The position numbers and the translations under genes were made by a program. The notes below the pieces were generated by a model that was given only the letters and a program-made list of their open reading frames with translations, ran no database searches and was not told the DNA's origin. Positions 22,998-30,580 of a DNA stretch of 30,580 bases are shown here, one piece after another (position 1 is the first letter of the stretch; the number at the start of each line of letters is the position of its first letter). Source of the DNA: a virus; IMG/VR virus record IMGVR_UViG_3300020220_000221, positions 1-30,580 of that record; one strand, given 5' to 3'.

Positions 22998-23301
22998 TAG
23001 TATCGATCTCAATGAAAAGATCAAAAACAATGAAAAATTAATCGTTGAATTTTGGGCTCCTTGGTGTGGTCCTTGTCAAATGATGAAACCAGTGTTTGAA
23101 GGAGTTGCATCAACCAACGAATCCAATGTACAAATGTATACGATGAATATCGATAATAACAGAGAAGTTGCAATGTCATTAGGCATAAGAAGCATCCCAA
23201 CTGTAAAAATGTTTAACATGGGTCAAATTGTTGAAACAAGAGTAGGAGTTTTAAATGAATCCCAAATAAAAGAACTTGTAACCGAATTAGTAAATGGATA
23301 A
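22987..23301 (+). CDS. thioredoxin
   Basis: A 104-residue thioredoxin. The active site is WCGPC in FWAPWCGPCQMMKPVFEG, with the cis-proline loop IRSIPTVKMF and the final strand plus helix QIVETRVGVLNESQIKEL. Length and motif set are those of classical thioredoxins. It would reduce protein disulfides or supply electrons to ribonucleotide reductase; a DNA polymerase processivity role, as in T7, cannot be excluded. It overlaps the upstream gene by 11 nt and the glutaredoxin gene by 8 nt, forming a redox pair. Confidence 0.95.
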   Translation: MEISSIDLNEKIKNNEKLIVEFWAPWCGPCQMMKPVFEGVASTNESNVQMYTMNIDNNREVAMSLGIRSIPTVKMFNMGQIVETRVGVLNESQIKELVTELVNG

Positions 23302-23587
23302 AATAGTAGTACTTTATACGATGAAATCTTGCCCATTTTGTCATATTTTAAAAGAAATGTTAGAAAAAGAAAATCTACCCTTCATCGATAGAGATATTGA
23401 CGAATATCCTGAAGAATATGATTTATTTACAAAGGCAACTGATAATGAATATGTACCTTCATTTATGACAATTGAATCACCCGAAACTTTCCCAATATCA
23501 AAATTATTTGCACCTGAAAGAGATTTTGACGAAATTACCGACGGATTACAAATAATAAAAGAATTTTATGAAAAATCCCCTCAATAA
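23294..23587 (+). CDS. glutaredoxin
   Basis: A 97-residue glutaredoxin. The active site is CPFC in YTMKSCPFCHILKEMLEKEN, followed by the strand FIDRDIDEYPE and the cis-Pro loop EYVPSFM. The CPFC pair is a variant of the usual CPYC. The tail (PISKLFAPERDFDEITDGLQ) is longer than usual. It probably acts with ribonucleotide reductase or as a general thiol reductant, next to the thioredoxin gene. Its stop is inside the loop of the terminator at 23571-23599. Confidence 0.85.
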   Translation: MDKIVVLYTMKSCPFCHILKEMLEKENLPFIDRDIDEYPEEYDLFTKATDNEYVPSFMTIESPETFPISKLFAPERDFDEITDGLQIIKEFYEKSPQ

Positions 23588-23599
23588 AAGGGGATTTTT
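23571..23599. terminator. bidirectional intrinsic terminator
   Basis: AAAAATCCCCT pairs perfectly with AGGGGATTTTT around a 7-nt loop. It ends the redox-pair transcript on the plus strand and, by symmetry, the minus-strand block beginning at 23603. Confidence 0.9.
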
Positions 23600-23602
23600 A
23601 AT

Positions 23603-24289
23603 TTAGAATATTATTACATCTTTTAATCTATCTTGAACCAAATAAGGTTTTTCAAAATTCTGAAACAATATGTCTTCGTAGAATTCAAAATTATCGAATC
23701 TTTTATTAAACTCAACCAAGTCGAAATCAAAAACATCAAGAATTAAATTTTTGATTACCTGTGTTTCGTAAATTGATTTACACCCAATTTCTAAATCATA
23801 TTCCTCATCCAAATTTTTCAAATGCATTGTTATTTCTTTGATACCTACTGTTGATGATATTTGATTTAGAATATAATGGTAGTAGTAATAAATTGATCTA
23901 CCACAATCTAAACTATAACCGAATGGAAATTCAGATCTGACCGATACAAAGTTTTCATAATTATTACTTTCAACATAAACATCTTTGTGTACTTGTAGTT
24001 TTATAAATTTTTTTTCTGAAATTTCTTGATCATATTTTATTACATCAACAATATTGAAAGTTTTGTTTTCATATATTGCCAAATGATCATCGAACCACTT
24101 AGAAAACTCATCTTGTATTTCAGTTAAATCTAAAATTGTTTTGGAAGTGGTTACACCATTAACTAAAAAAAAGGGGCCACAGTCGGTAACCTCAATTATA
24201 GTTTTTTCTTTTTTGTCGATTTTGGAAAGGATATAATCTGCAAATAAATTTACAGTTGTATTTTTTGTGTCTCTTATTAATTTTCTCAT
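23603..24289 (-). CDS. S-adenosylmethionine-synthetase-like protein (degenerate N-terminal part)
   Basis: A 228-residue protein. Residues 12-75 align by eye with the AdoMet synthetase N-terminal domain: NLFADYILSKIDKKEKTIIE against the H-P-D-K-x-A-D-Q-I helix and following strand, then GPFFLVNGVTTSKTILDL against MVLVGGEITTSAWVDIE. Later, FPFGYSLDCGRSIYYYYHY resembles the FGYATNETD...APITYAH block. However, the catalytic GHPDK is absent (TTVN in its place), and at 228 residues it lacks the remaining domains of the 380-residue enzyme. It may be a non-catalytic derivative or a distant subfamily. It is the last gene of the minus-strand block. Confidence 0.45.
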   Translation of the reverse strand: MRKLIRDTKNTTVNLFADYILSKIDKKEKTIIEVTDCGPFFLVNGVTTSKTILDLTEIQDEFSKWFDDHLAIYENKTFNIVDVIKYDQEISEKKFIKLQVHKDVYVESNNYENFVSVRSEFPFGYSLDCGRSIYYYYHYILNQISSTVGIKEITMHLKNLDEEYDLEIGCKSIYETQVIKNLILDVFDFDLVEFNKRFDNFEFYEDILFQNFEKPYLVQDRLKDVIIF

Positions 24290-24340
24290 TATTGATTTTT
24301 AAAAAAAATAATAAATTAAAAAAAAACTATAAACACTTTT

Positions 24341-25297
24341 TCAAATGTATTCTGATATATAATCATTTATTATGTTTTTGATATTCGAAGATGAAATTTC
24401 ATCATCTAACTCAAGTTGCTCAATGCATCCATGATAAGTCATCGCTCTAAGCATATCATCAGGCCCATAAGTGTCAAAAATATTGATTTTATAATTTGAG
24501 AAACATTCAAAAAAGTTTTTTAAAAAATTATTGAAATCAACAAATTTTAAATATCCCCCATTATATATTTTTGGATAAAATATCTCACTTAGTGAGCTTA
24601 AAACTGTTTTTTTCCAATTATCATATATGTTTTTTTTATAAGAAAAATTATATAAAGACAATAAATTTTTACGAAGACCCTCAAATGTATCTGTGTATAA
24701 AACGGACAAAAACAAATGGTCAGTTCTTAATATCTCATCAATATTATTTCTAATATTGAAAGTACCGTTTTCAAAATAATTTTCAACCGAACCTTGATTA
24801 AACTCAAAATCACCCAAATCTAAATTTATTGACCCAAAATTTTCTAAAATAAAATTTTTTAAATATCTTTTATTTTCTGACGTAAATTGTTTCAATATAT
24901 CATAGTAAAAATCAATTTCAGATTCAGAAACATAATCCAAGTTTTCCATTTTTTGAAATTTAGGGTAGTCATTTTCAGAAAAAAACGCGTCAAGGTTTCT
25001 AAAGTTGTAAAATTCAAAGTAGTATTTATCATCTACAACATTTACCATGGGAATTTTGGATAAAAAATAATTGGGACCAACTTCATCAAGTATTACTAAA
25101 CAAATCTCATTAAGTTTATATTCATCAATACCGAAAAAACAATGATCCCAAATCTGATCTAAATCCAACTTATGAACCATTTTTTTTGGTTTCAAATATT
25201 TGAAAACAAAATTTGTAGTTGATCCAAATATTCTTAAAACTAAATCTGCATCGGTACCTCCATTGTTAAATAAAGTTATTAATCGAGACGCATTCAT
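24341..25297 (-). CDS. hypothetical protein, paralogue of the next upstream gene
   Basis: A 318-residue acidic protein. Its first 50 residues (RLITLFNNGGTDADLVLRIF and then KLDLDQIWDH) and its end (YLKFVDFNNFLKNFFE, IINDYISEYI) align with those of the protein at 25300-26415, so the two arose by tandem duplication. A middle segment (LSKIPMVNVVDDKYYFEFYN) also corresponds to one in the paralogue. No signal peptide, membrane helix or enzyme motif is seen. It starts 2 nt after the stop of the paralogue. Confidence 0.6.
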   Translation of the reverse strand: MNASRLITLFNNGGTDADLVLRIFGSTTNFVFKYLKPKKMVHKLDLDQIWDHCFFGIDEYKLNEICLVILDEVGPNYFLSKIPMVNVVDDKYYFEFYNFRNLDAFFSENDYPKFQKMENLDYVSESEIDFYYDILKQFTSENKRYLKNFILENFGSINLDLGDFEFNQGSVENYFENGTFNIRNNIDEILRTDHLFLSVLYTDTFEGLRKNLLSLYNFSYKKNIYDNWKKTVLSSLSEIFYPKIYNGGYLKFVDFNNFLKNFFECFSNYKINIFDTYGPDDMLRAMTYHGCIEQLELDDEISSSNIKNIINDYISEYI

Positions 25298-25299
25298 AG

Positions 25300-26415
25300 T
25301 CAGATGAAATCGTAAAACAATTCGTTAATATTTTTTGTTGTTCTGCCCCAATCAGGATAGTCAGGAACTCTAAAATCAATACAATCAATATCATCGTCAT
25401 TATACATACCAACCCATAATTGAATAAACCCACCAAAATATTCTAAATGAGAATCATTCCAGTAACCACCTTTATTTTTTTCTAAAAAAGTATCAATTAT
25501 GCTTTGAAAATTTCTAATTTTAATGTAACTATCATATCTTGTTATTTTAGAACCGTCAGATCTAGTGACTTCTCTTGGGACTTCACTAATTCTTCCTTCA
25601 AAGTATTCGTCTAAACCACCATATACAAGATCATATAATTCATATTCATACGCACTATTTTCACTTTGCCAATATAAACTCCTTAAATTAGAACCTAACT
25701 CATCCAAATCATTTTTACATAACTCGTTAAAAGCATCTTCATCATTAACTAAACCATTCAAGTCTTCGGCTCTTATTCTAAAATAACCTTCAGTTCCTTG
25801 TTCTTCAGAAAGTTCAGAAAAAAAATCAGAGTCATAATCCTCTAAAGACAATTCTTTATCTCCGATTTCTTTAAAAATAATATCTTTAAGTGCTGTAATG
25901 TTTGCGTAATCTAATTCATAAACAACTTGATGTGGATGAACACTATTGTCATAATACCAATCATGACCTAAACCATCTTCACTTAAAATTATTTTTGCCA
26001 CACCCCTTGCACCTTCATCTCGTCTCCCACCACAAAAAAGAATTTCTAATTCTTCTCTATCTCTTAAATGAAGATAAAAACCGTCAGGTCTGATTTTTAC
26101 ATCAGTAATAAGATTATTTGTGATAAACACCATTGTGTCTTCATAGTTATTTTCTAAACCATAGAGTAAAAAATGATTTTTGAATTGGTCTGGCATGTCA
26201 TTATAATCCACGCCTGATAACATATTATTTTCTACAAAAAAAGAAAAAAGATTGTCATTATAAGAATCACCAGGTATTTGATCGATATCAATTTCTTGTA
26301 ATAAATTTTTACTTTTTATAAATTTCAAAAAACTTAAAATATTATTTCTAAAAATTTTACTTATAAAGCCCCAATCACCATTGTTGAAATATTCTATTAT
26401 AGTTTTAACAGTCAT
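25300..26415 (-). CDS. hypothetical acidic protein, paralogue of the next downstream gene
   Basis: A 371-residue acidic protein. N-terminal TIIEYFNNGDWGFISKIFRN and LLQEIDIDQI match the downstream paralogue, as do YIKIRNFQSIIDTFLE and INELFYDFI at the end. A central insertion of about 100 residues rich in Asp and Glu (LSLEDYDSDFFSELSEEQGT) is shared with neither end. No enzyme motif. The ATG at 26415 is close behind a terminator of the upstream small gene, so its promoter must overlap that hairpin region. Confidence 0.6.
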   Translation of the reverse strand: MTVKTIIEYFNNGDWGFISKIFRNNILSFLKFIKSKNLLQEIDIDQIPGDSYNDNLFSFFVENNMLSGVDYNDMPDQFKNHFLLYGLENNYEDTMVFITNNLITDVKIRPDGFYLHLRDREELEILFCGGRRDEGARGVAKIILSEDGLGHDWYYDNSVHPHQVVYELDYANITALKDIIFKEIGDKELSLEDYDSDFFSELSEEQGTEGYFRIRAEDLNGLVNDEDAFNELCKNDLDELGSNLRSLYWQSENSAYEYELYDLVYGGLDEYFEGRISEVPREVTRSDGSKITRYDSYIKIRNFQSIIDTFLEKNKGGYWNDSHLEYFGGFIQLWVGMYNDDDIDCIDFRVPDYPDWGRTTKNINELFYDFI

Positions 26416-26427
26416 ACTTATAAATAT

Positions 26428-26454
26428 AAAAAAAGGTGGAAAACAATTCCCACC
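26428..26454 (-). terminator. intrinsic terminator (minus strand)
   Basis: On the minus strand GGTGGGAA pairs with TTTCCACC (one G-T pair) around TTGT and is followed by seven Ts. It ends the tiny gene at 26483-26620 just 13 nt before the start of the next minus-strand gene. Confidence 0.75.
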
Positions 26455-26482
26455 TCAGTTAAGATCAATAAACCAACAACAA

Positions 26483-26620
26483 TTATTTGTTTTTATAATA
26501 TTTTTCAACAATCTTTTTGATATTTTCGTTAACAGTTTTTACTTTAGATTGTTGTTGAGTTTTAACTTCTTGTTGAGGTGTTTGAGCTTGATTGGCTTTA
26601 TTTTTACATCCGCATCCCAT
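26483..26620 (-). CDS. tiny Cys-rich start, helical protein (MGCGCK-type)
   Basis: A 45-residue frame, MGCGCKNKANQAQTPQQEVK at the start, then a Gln/Val/Lys-rich stretch and a C-terminal helix (NENIKKIVEKYY). The opening Gly-Cys-Gly-Cys is unusual and might bind a metal or be lipid-modified, but no lipobox or signal sequence precedes it. I recall similar tiny proteins from large Bacteroidota phages. A dedicated terminator follows 28 nt after the stop, which supports expression. Function unknown. Confidence 0.6.
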   Translation of the reverse strand: MGCGCKNKANQAQTPQQEVKTQQQSKVKTVNENIKKIVEKYYKNK

Positions 26621-26701
26621 GATTTATGTTTATATTGTTTATTTTATATATAATAAATATAACCTCAAATTTTATTTGTAAAGTATCAAATATTTATAAA
26701 T

Positions 26702-28336
26702 GTGAAAAAAATAGTACTTACTGAAAAAAATTTAATTAGTTTAATAAATTTAATAATTGAGAATGTCAATCAAGAAGATGAGCAAGACAGATTGGCTTGG
26801 TTTTATAATCAAGAAGTAATTGAGTTGTCATCAGAACAATTTTTGAATCTTTTAAAACGAGTCAATTACAACTACCAAGGATTAAAAAACATTGCTCAGT
26901 TCAAAAGTAAAAGATTTAAAATTACTGAAGGATTAAATTTAACAGGTCTCCCTATAAAAACTTTATATGATATAGAGGTTGATGGACCACTAATTTTGAA
27001 AAGATCTAAAATTGAAAAAATTTATAATGTTGTAGTTGGTGGTTCATTAGATATTTCTGACACAAAAATTTACGAAATTCCTCAAGTCCATACAAATAGA
27101 TTAATTTATCATGGTAGTACACTTGCCGAAATAGAAAGAAAAAGAAAATTACAAATCAAATTTGACGAACAAGAAGAAAGAAGAGAAGAAAATGAATGGG
27201 ATGAAGAAAATACTGATGAAGAATCTGAAATGGCACATGCCGTTTTTGAATTTGCCGTTAATAGTGGACATGTTGGTAAAATTGATACTGAAACAGTAAA
27301 AGAATTAAAACAAAATATAGAATCATTAGTTGAAAAACAAACTGAGTTAGACAAAAAACAAGATTCTTTAGACACAAACGACGATGAATGGAATTCAAAA
27401 TGGGATGAAATTCAAGAAAAAATTGATGAAATAGAAAATGAAATAGGAGATTTAGAATCCGAGTTAGATGATGAAACAACCGGTAAAGTTGATGTCTATA
27501 ATTTTTATCCTGAGGGTAGAAGTCATTATGATATGAAAGTTTATCTTTCTCTTGATAATGGATTTGAATATGCGGTGTCAACTTATAGTAACGCGATGTC
27601 ATCGTTAGAAGATTATTACCAAGAATGGGTTGACAACCCAACAGATTATCTTTCGCGTGAATTTCTTGAGGGTTATGTGGATGGTGATCAAGTTGCAGAA
27701 TATTTAGAAGATTCATTCAGAGATAGTGTCTACGATTCTCCTGAATCTTATGATGTGACCCGTTTTTTAAGTAAAGATCAAGAAACCGAAATATGGTTAC
27801 TTGAAATGGAAAAGTGGGTTTATGAAAATGAAGGATTAAAAGCCCCAATAATGTACCCAACAAAAGAAAAAGACGGAAAAGTTTTCGATTTTGAAGATTC
27901 AGAAGGTAACAGATTTCAATATGTAAACACAAGTACAAATCCAAATACTTCGAATTGGGTTTTATATAAAGAAGGTCAAGTTATACCTCCTCACCAAATA
28001 TATGATGATGAAAATACTGAAGAACACGATGAAGAACGTGAAAGTAGAATATCGGATATTGATTATGAAATAGAAGAAATTAAAGATAACCCAGATGGGG
28101 ATTTAGATGATGAATCTGTAGAATCTATTGTGGAAGATATGAAATATGACGCAGAAAGAAATCCAATGAGTTTTGTAAATGATTATGGATTAGATATTGT
28201 ATACTTCATAGATACAACACAAATTCTTAATGATTTAGTTGATGATTCATCATTTGAAGCTTTAGCATATTACGATGGAAATTACGATGAGTTCATTATT
28301 AATGGAACCGATTATGTGGTTTTTAGAATCGATTGA
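26702..28336 (+). CDS. large acidic protein with LTE-type leader and beta-repeat segment
   Basis: A 544-residue, very acidic protein starting from GTG at 26702; the only nearby ATG, at 26700, is out of frame and immediately followed by a stop. The first 21 residues (KKIVLTEKNLISLINLIIEN) form a leader that I recall on many structural proteins of large marine and freshwater phages. Residues 70-145 hold a short repeat of the form (G-x-L-x-(L/I)-x-x-(S/T)-x-I-x-x-(I/L)), as in LNLTGLPIKTLYDIEV, LILKRSKIEKIYNVVV and LDISDTKIYEIPQV. A coiled coil at about 190-260 is followed by an acidic domain. Likely virion or host-interaction protein; no catalytic motif. Confidence 0.6.
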   Translation: MKKIVLTEKNLISLINLIIENVNQEDEQDRLAWFYNQEVIELSSEQFLNLLKRVNYNYQGLKNIAQFKSKRFKITEGLNLTGLPIKTLYDIEVDGPLILKRSKIEKIYNVVVGGSLDISDTKIYEIPQVHTNRLIYHGSTLAEIERKRKLQIKFDEQEERREENEWDEENTDEESEMAHAVFEFAVNSGHVGKIDTETVKELKQNIESLVEKQTELDKKQDSLDTNDDEWNSKWDEIQEKIDEIENEIGDLESELDDETTGKVDVYNFYPEGRSHYDMKVYLSLDNGFEYAVSTYSNAMSSLEDYYQEWVDNPTDYLSREFLEGYVDGDQVAEYLEDSFRDSVYDSPESYDVTRFLSKDQETEIWLLEMEKWVYENEGLKAPIMYPTKEKDGKVFDFEDSEGNRFQYVNTSTNPNTSNWVLYKEGQVIPPHQIYDDENTEEHDEERESRISDIDYEIEEIKDNPDGDLDDESVESIVEDMKYDAERNPMSFVNDYGLDIVYFIDTTQILNDLVDDSSFEALAYYDGNYDEFIINGTDYVVFRID

Positions 28337-28375
28337 TGTTTACTCGAACAACAAAATGTCATATTATTTTAATTA

Positions 28376-29152
28376 ATGGCAAAAAAGAAAAAAATAGAGT
28401 TTCTTATGGATACCGATTGGATGTTTGAAAAACCAATTGATAGAGAACATAAAGAATATAAATTATTATCTTATTTTCAAAAAATGGGAGAAAAGTTAGA
28501 CAAACTAGAACTTTATCCAGGATTTATTGAATTGTCACTACACCTTATCAACTTACAAACTTTAATAAAAGATAGAAAGTTAATTTACACAAACAAAAGT
28601 TTTAATTCAATTGACGATGAATTATTGGTAAGAGATCTTAAATTAAGAGAAATACCACAAATGTCAGAACAAGAATACAAAGAATTCTTATCTATATTAA
28701 CTTATTCCACCCCCAGAGTTTTTGAGTATTTTAATATTGCTAAATCAGTTTGGACTGCAGTTTATGACTCAGTGGATTTGGTCCTCAAAAAAAATAAAAA
28801 AAACACAAATTCATCAAAAGGGTATTTTTATTTCACCAAAAAATCTGACAACAAAATTTTTGTATGGGAATATGAAATAAAACCCGCATCTAAAAAATCG
28901 CCTGAATTTAAAACAAACGTTACGTTGATTTACAACGATGATGTAAAAAATTTGACATTAGCCAAAATAATTTCTAACTTTTCTAATTGGGAAGATAAAA
29001 GAACATTACCAGTATTTCAAATGGACAGTAAAGGAGATTTTCCAATAGAAGAAACACTATTACCTTTATTTAAGAGAAGATTAATTTCTTTCATCAACCA
29101 CAATAAATTAAACACTGAGTTTCAAAGGTTGGTAGAAAAAAAAGAAGATTAG
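28376..29152 (+). CDS. conserved phage protein of unknown function
   Basis: A 258-residue protein opening MAKKKKIEFLMDTDWMFEKP, with a helical block at 40-70 (LDKLELYPGFIELSLHLINL) and a beta-rich C-terminal half (GYFYFTKKSDNKIFVWEYEI, NVTLIYNDD). The DTDW-x-F opening and EREHKEY segment give the look of a conserved family, which I remember only as hypothetical proteins in large Bacteroidota phages. It begins 39 nt after the preceding gene and is 3 nt upstream of the next, heading a transcript that reaches the glutamine synthetase gene. Confidence 0.65.
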   Translation: MAKKKKIEFLMDTDWMFEKPIDREHKEYKLLSYFQKMGEKLDKLELYPGFIELSLHLINLQTLIKDRKLIYTNKSFNSIDDELLVRDLKLREIPQMSEQEYKEFLSILTYSTPRVFEYFNIAKSVWTAVYDSVDLVLKKNKKNTNSSKGYFYFTKKSDNKIFVWEYEIKPASKKSPEFKTNVTLIYNDDVKNLTLAKIISNFSNWEDKRTLPVFQMDSKGDFPIEETLLPLFKRRLISFINHNKLNTEFQRLVEKKED

Positions 29153-29155
29153 AAA

Positions 29156-29338
29156 ATGGGATTCAACAAAAGGTTTCTAAAAAAAGAGAATATATTAAAA
29201 AACTTACACCACATTATGATCTATCTTGATGCTGATGCTATAATTTGTACTGACGAATTCTCAAAGAAAGTTTATCAAGAATTTCAAAATAATCCTAATG
29301 AAAAAGATATTATAGATTTTATAAATAAAACAAAATGA
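29156..29338 (+). CDS. small hypothetical protein
   Basis: A 60-residue protein (MGFNKRFLKKENILKNLHHI...) with two likely helices separated by a strand (MIYLDADAIICTDEFSKKVY). Its ATG is 3 nt after the preceding stop, and its TGA overlaps the next ATG by 4 nt. No family recognised. Confidence 0.55.
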   Translation: MGFNKRFLKKENILKNLHHIMIYLDADAIICTDEFSKKVYQEFQNNPNEKDIIDFINKTK

Positions 29339-29592
29339 AAAAAGAAACAACTATAGAAGTAAATTTAGGCGTGGGGTTAAATATGATTTTTCCATCACCC
29401 ACAAATATCATATTATCAAGTGATGAAAACATTGAAATTGAGTATGAAAATTATTTAAAATTTGTAAAAACACTTAAAGAACCTGATTACAATTATTTGG
29501 TGGAAGATATAAATAATAACACTTTAAGAGAAATGACACTTGATGAGTTCGTATTTACTCACTATCAAGATAATAATTTAAATATTGATTAA
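29335..29592 (+). CDS. small acidic hypothetical protein
   Basis: An 85-residue acidic protein, MKKETTIEVNLGVGLNMIFP at the start, a central segment IEIEYENYLKFVKTLKEP, and ending NLNID. It overlaps the preceding gene by 4 nt and is 2 nt before the glutamine synthetase gene, so the three are probably coupled. No family recognised. Confidence 0.55.
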   Translation: MKKETTIEVNLGVGLNMIFPSPTNIILSSDENIEIEYENYLKFVKTLKEPDYNYLVEDINNNTLREMTLDEFVFTHYQDNNLNID

Positions 29593-29594
29593 AA

Positions 29595-30580
29595 ATGAAA
29601 GTTAAATTGGAATACGTTTGGTTGGATGGATACAAACCTGAACCAAATTTGAGAAGCAAAGTAAAAATAGTTGAGTACGAAAAAGTTAAAAATGCATTTT
29701 TGGATGGAAAATTCCCCATATGGAATTTTGACGGATCATCGACTCTCCAAGCTGAAACAGGTAACTCAGATAGATTATTAAAACCTATAAGACATTATAT
29801 TTCAGATGTTACTTCCACTATTTATGTTTTATGTGAGGTATTAAATCCTGATGGAACTCCACACGAATCAAACAAAAGATCACAAATTAGTCAAGGATAT
29901 GAAGATCTTTGGTTTGGGTTCGAACAAGAATATTTCATTCGTGAAGAAATTAATGGAAACATATTGGGACACAAAAGAAATATTTTAAAAGGACAGGGTG
30001 AATATTATTGTGGTGTTGGACATAACGTGGTAGGTCGTTCATTTGTTGATGAACATTTAAACATGTGTTTGAATTATGGAATTGATATTACCGGTATAAA
30101 CGCGGAGGTTGCACTTGGTCAGTGGGAGTATCAAGTTTTCTCTCAAGGAAAACACAAAGGTGGAGATGATCTTTGGATGACAAGATACTTCTTACTTAAA
30201 ATTGCAGAAAAATACGGATACCATATCGAACTTCACCCAAAACCATTAACACACGGAGAGTGGAATGGATCAGGACTTCACACGAATTTTTCAACTGATA
30301 AAATGAGAAATGAAGGAAATGAAGAATATTTTATGGCTTTATTTAACGCATTTGAGGCTAGACATGATGATCACATCAAAGCATATGGATCTAACAATAA
30401 CCTTCGTTTAACTGGTCAATACGAAACTCAATCAATCGATAAGTTTAGTTGGGGTGTATCTGATCGTGGAGCGTCAATTCGTGTTCCTCAGGACACTGCT
30501 AAAGAATGGAAAGGTTATTTAGAGGATCGTAGACCAGGGTCCAACGCAGATCCATACAAAATCATTTGTGAGATAGTTAA
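29595..30580 (+). CDS. glutamine synthetase, type II (partial at the window end)
   Basis: An open frame of 328 codons running past the window edge; the family is about 335-340 residues, so nearly the whole enzyme is present. It converts glutamate, ammonia and ATP to glutamine. Motifs visible: WNFDGSST and TGNSDRLLKP, the ExE metal site in WFGFEQEYF, INAEVALGQWEYQVF, HPKPLTHGEWNGSGLHTNFS with the HxN nucleotide-site His, RLTGQYET, FSWGVSDRGASIRVP, and EDRRPGSNADPY. The pattern and length match the beta-grasp GSII of flavobacteria. One oddity: GSII normally reads RLTG-x-HET, and here the His is Tyr. It is an auxiliary metabolic gene, probably taken from a host, and ends a small operon. Confidence 0.92.
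   Translation, partial: MKVKLEYVWLDGYKPEPNLRSKVKIVEYEKVKNAFLDGKFPIWNFDGSSTLQAETGNSDRLLKPIRHYISDVTSTIYVLCEVLNPDGTPHESNKRSQISQGYEDLWFGFEQEYFIREEINGNILGHKRNILKGQGEYYCGVGHNVVGRSFVDEHLNMCLNYGIDITGINAEVALGQWEYQVFSQGKHKGGDDLWMTRYFLLKIAEKYGYHIELHPKPLTHGEWNGSGLHTNFSTDKMRNEGNEEYFMALFNAFEARHDDHIKAYGSNNNLRLTGQYETQSIDKFSWGVSDRGASIRVPQDTAKEWKGYLEDRRPGSNADPYKIICEIV

Noticed and set aside
26419-26426. Plus-strand TATAAATA as a promoter for the gene at 26702
   Set aside because: It is about 275 nt upstream and would transcribe antisense through the minus-strand gene; its reverse complement better explains the AT-rich start region of the gene at 25300-26415.
27258-27944. Minus-strand open frames opposite the large acidic protein
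   Set aside because: His/Leu/Tyr-rich composition is the mirror of a Glu/Asp-rich coding strand; they are shadows without start context.

Overview
The window looks like part of a large, AT-rich (roughly two-thirds A+T by eye), tailed-phage genome whose host is a member of the Bacteroidota, probably a flavobacterium-like organism. Phage character comes from densely packed, mostly plus-strand genes with 4-nt stop/start overlaps, a T4-type gp47/gp46 recombination nuclease pair, an N-acetylmuramoyl-L-alanine amidase followed by spanin-like genes, and acidic coiled-coil proteins of the kind found in large myophages. The Bacteroidota assignment rests on a sigma factor built like the short Bacteroidota RpoD, a glutamine synthetase of the flavobacterial GSII type, a histone H1-like protein, signal peptides ending in FSQ, near absence of Shine-Dalgarno sites, and two promoters with a TANNTTTG -7 element.

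Layout. 1-7.5 kb: nucleic-acid enzymes, namely a PD-(D/E)XK nuclease, gp47-like and gp46-like (SbcCD/Mre11-Rad50) subunits, an endonuclease VII-like zinc protein and a beta-class (SPPY) DNA methyltransferase, with small unknown genes between them. 7.5-9.0 kb: a host-type promoter, a small gene, a sigma-70 factor, then about 100 nt of apparently structured RNA closed by a strong GC-rich terminator. 9.0-14.8 kb: a membrane/coiled-coil protein, amidase, spanin-like genes and probable virion-associated proteins, ending in a terminator. 14.8-16.1 kb: a histone H1-like gene and small unknown genes. 16.0-19.5 kb: a minus-strand conserved gene, DnaJ, a small zinc-ribbon membrane protein, then a ribbon-helix-helix gene overlapping a LAGLIDADG homing endonuclease directly in front of a Dam-like methylase that has no ATG start. 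19.6-23.6 kb: a large protein with leucine-rich repeats, a DUF932 protein under its own host-type promoter, and a thioredoxin-glutaredoxin pair. 23.6-26.6 kb: a minus-strand block with an S-adenosylmethionine-synthetase-like protein, two tandem diverged paralogues and a tiny Cys-rich protein. 26.7-30.6 kb: a large acidic protein, unknown genes and a glutamine synthetase that runs off the window.

How the genes may work together (inference): the gp46/47 complex, nuclease and endonuclease VII-like protein would process recombination intermediates. The two methyltransferases would modify phage DNA. The sigma factor would redirect host RNA polymerase, and host-type promoters would start two early units. 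Amidase and spanins would carry out lysis. DnaJ, thioredoxin, glutaredoxin, glutamine synthetase and the AdoMet-synthetase-like protein form a set of host-metabolism or protein-folding helpers. No tRNA, CRISPR array, insertion sequence or integrase was recognised, and no gene-free stretch exceeds 300 bases.
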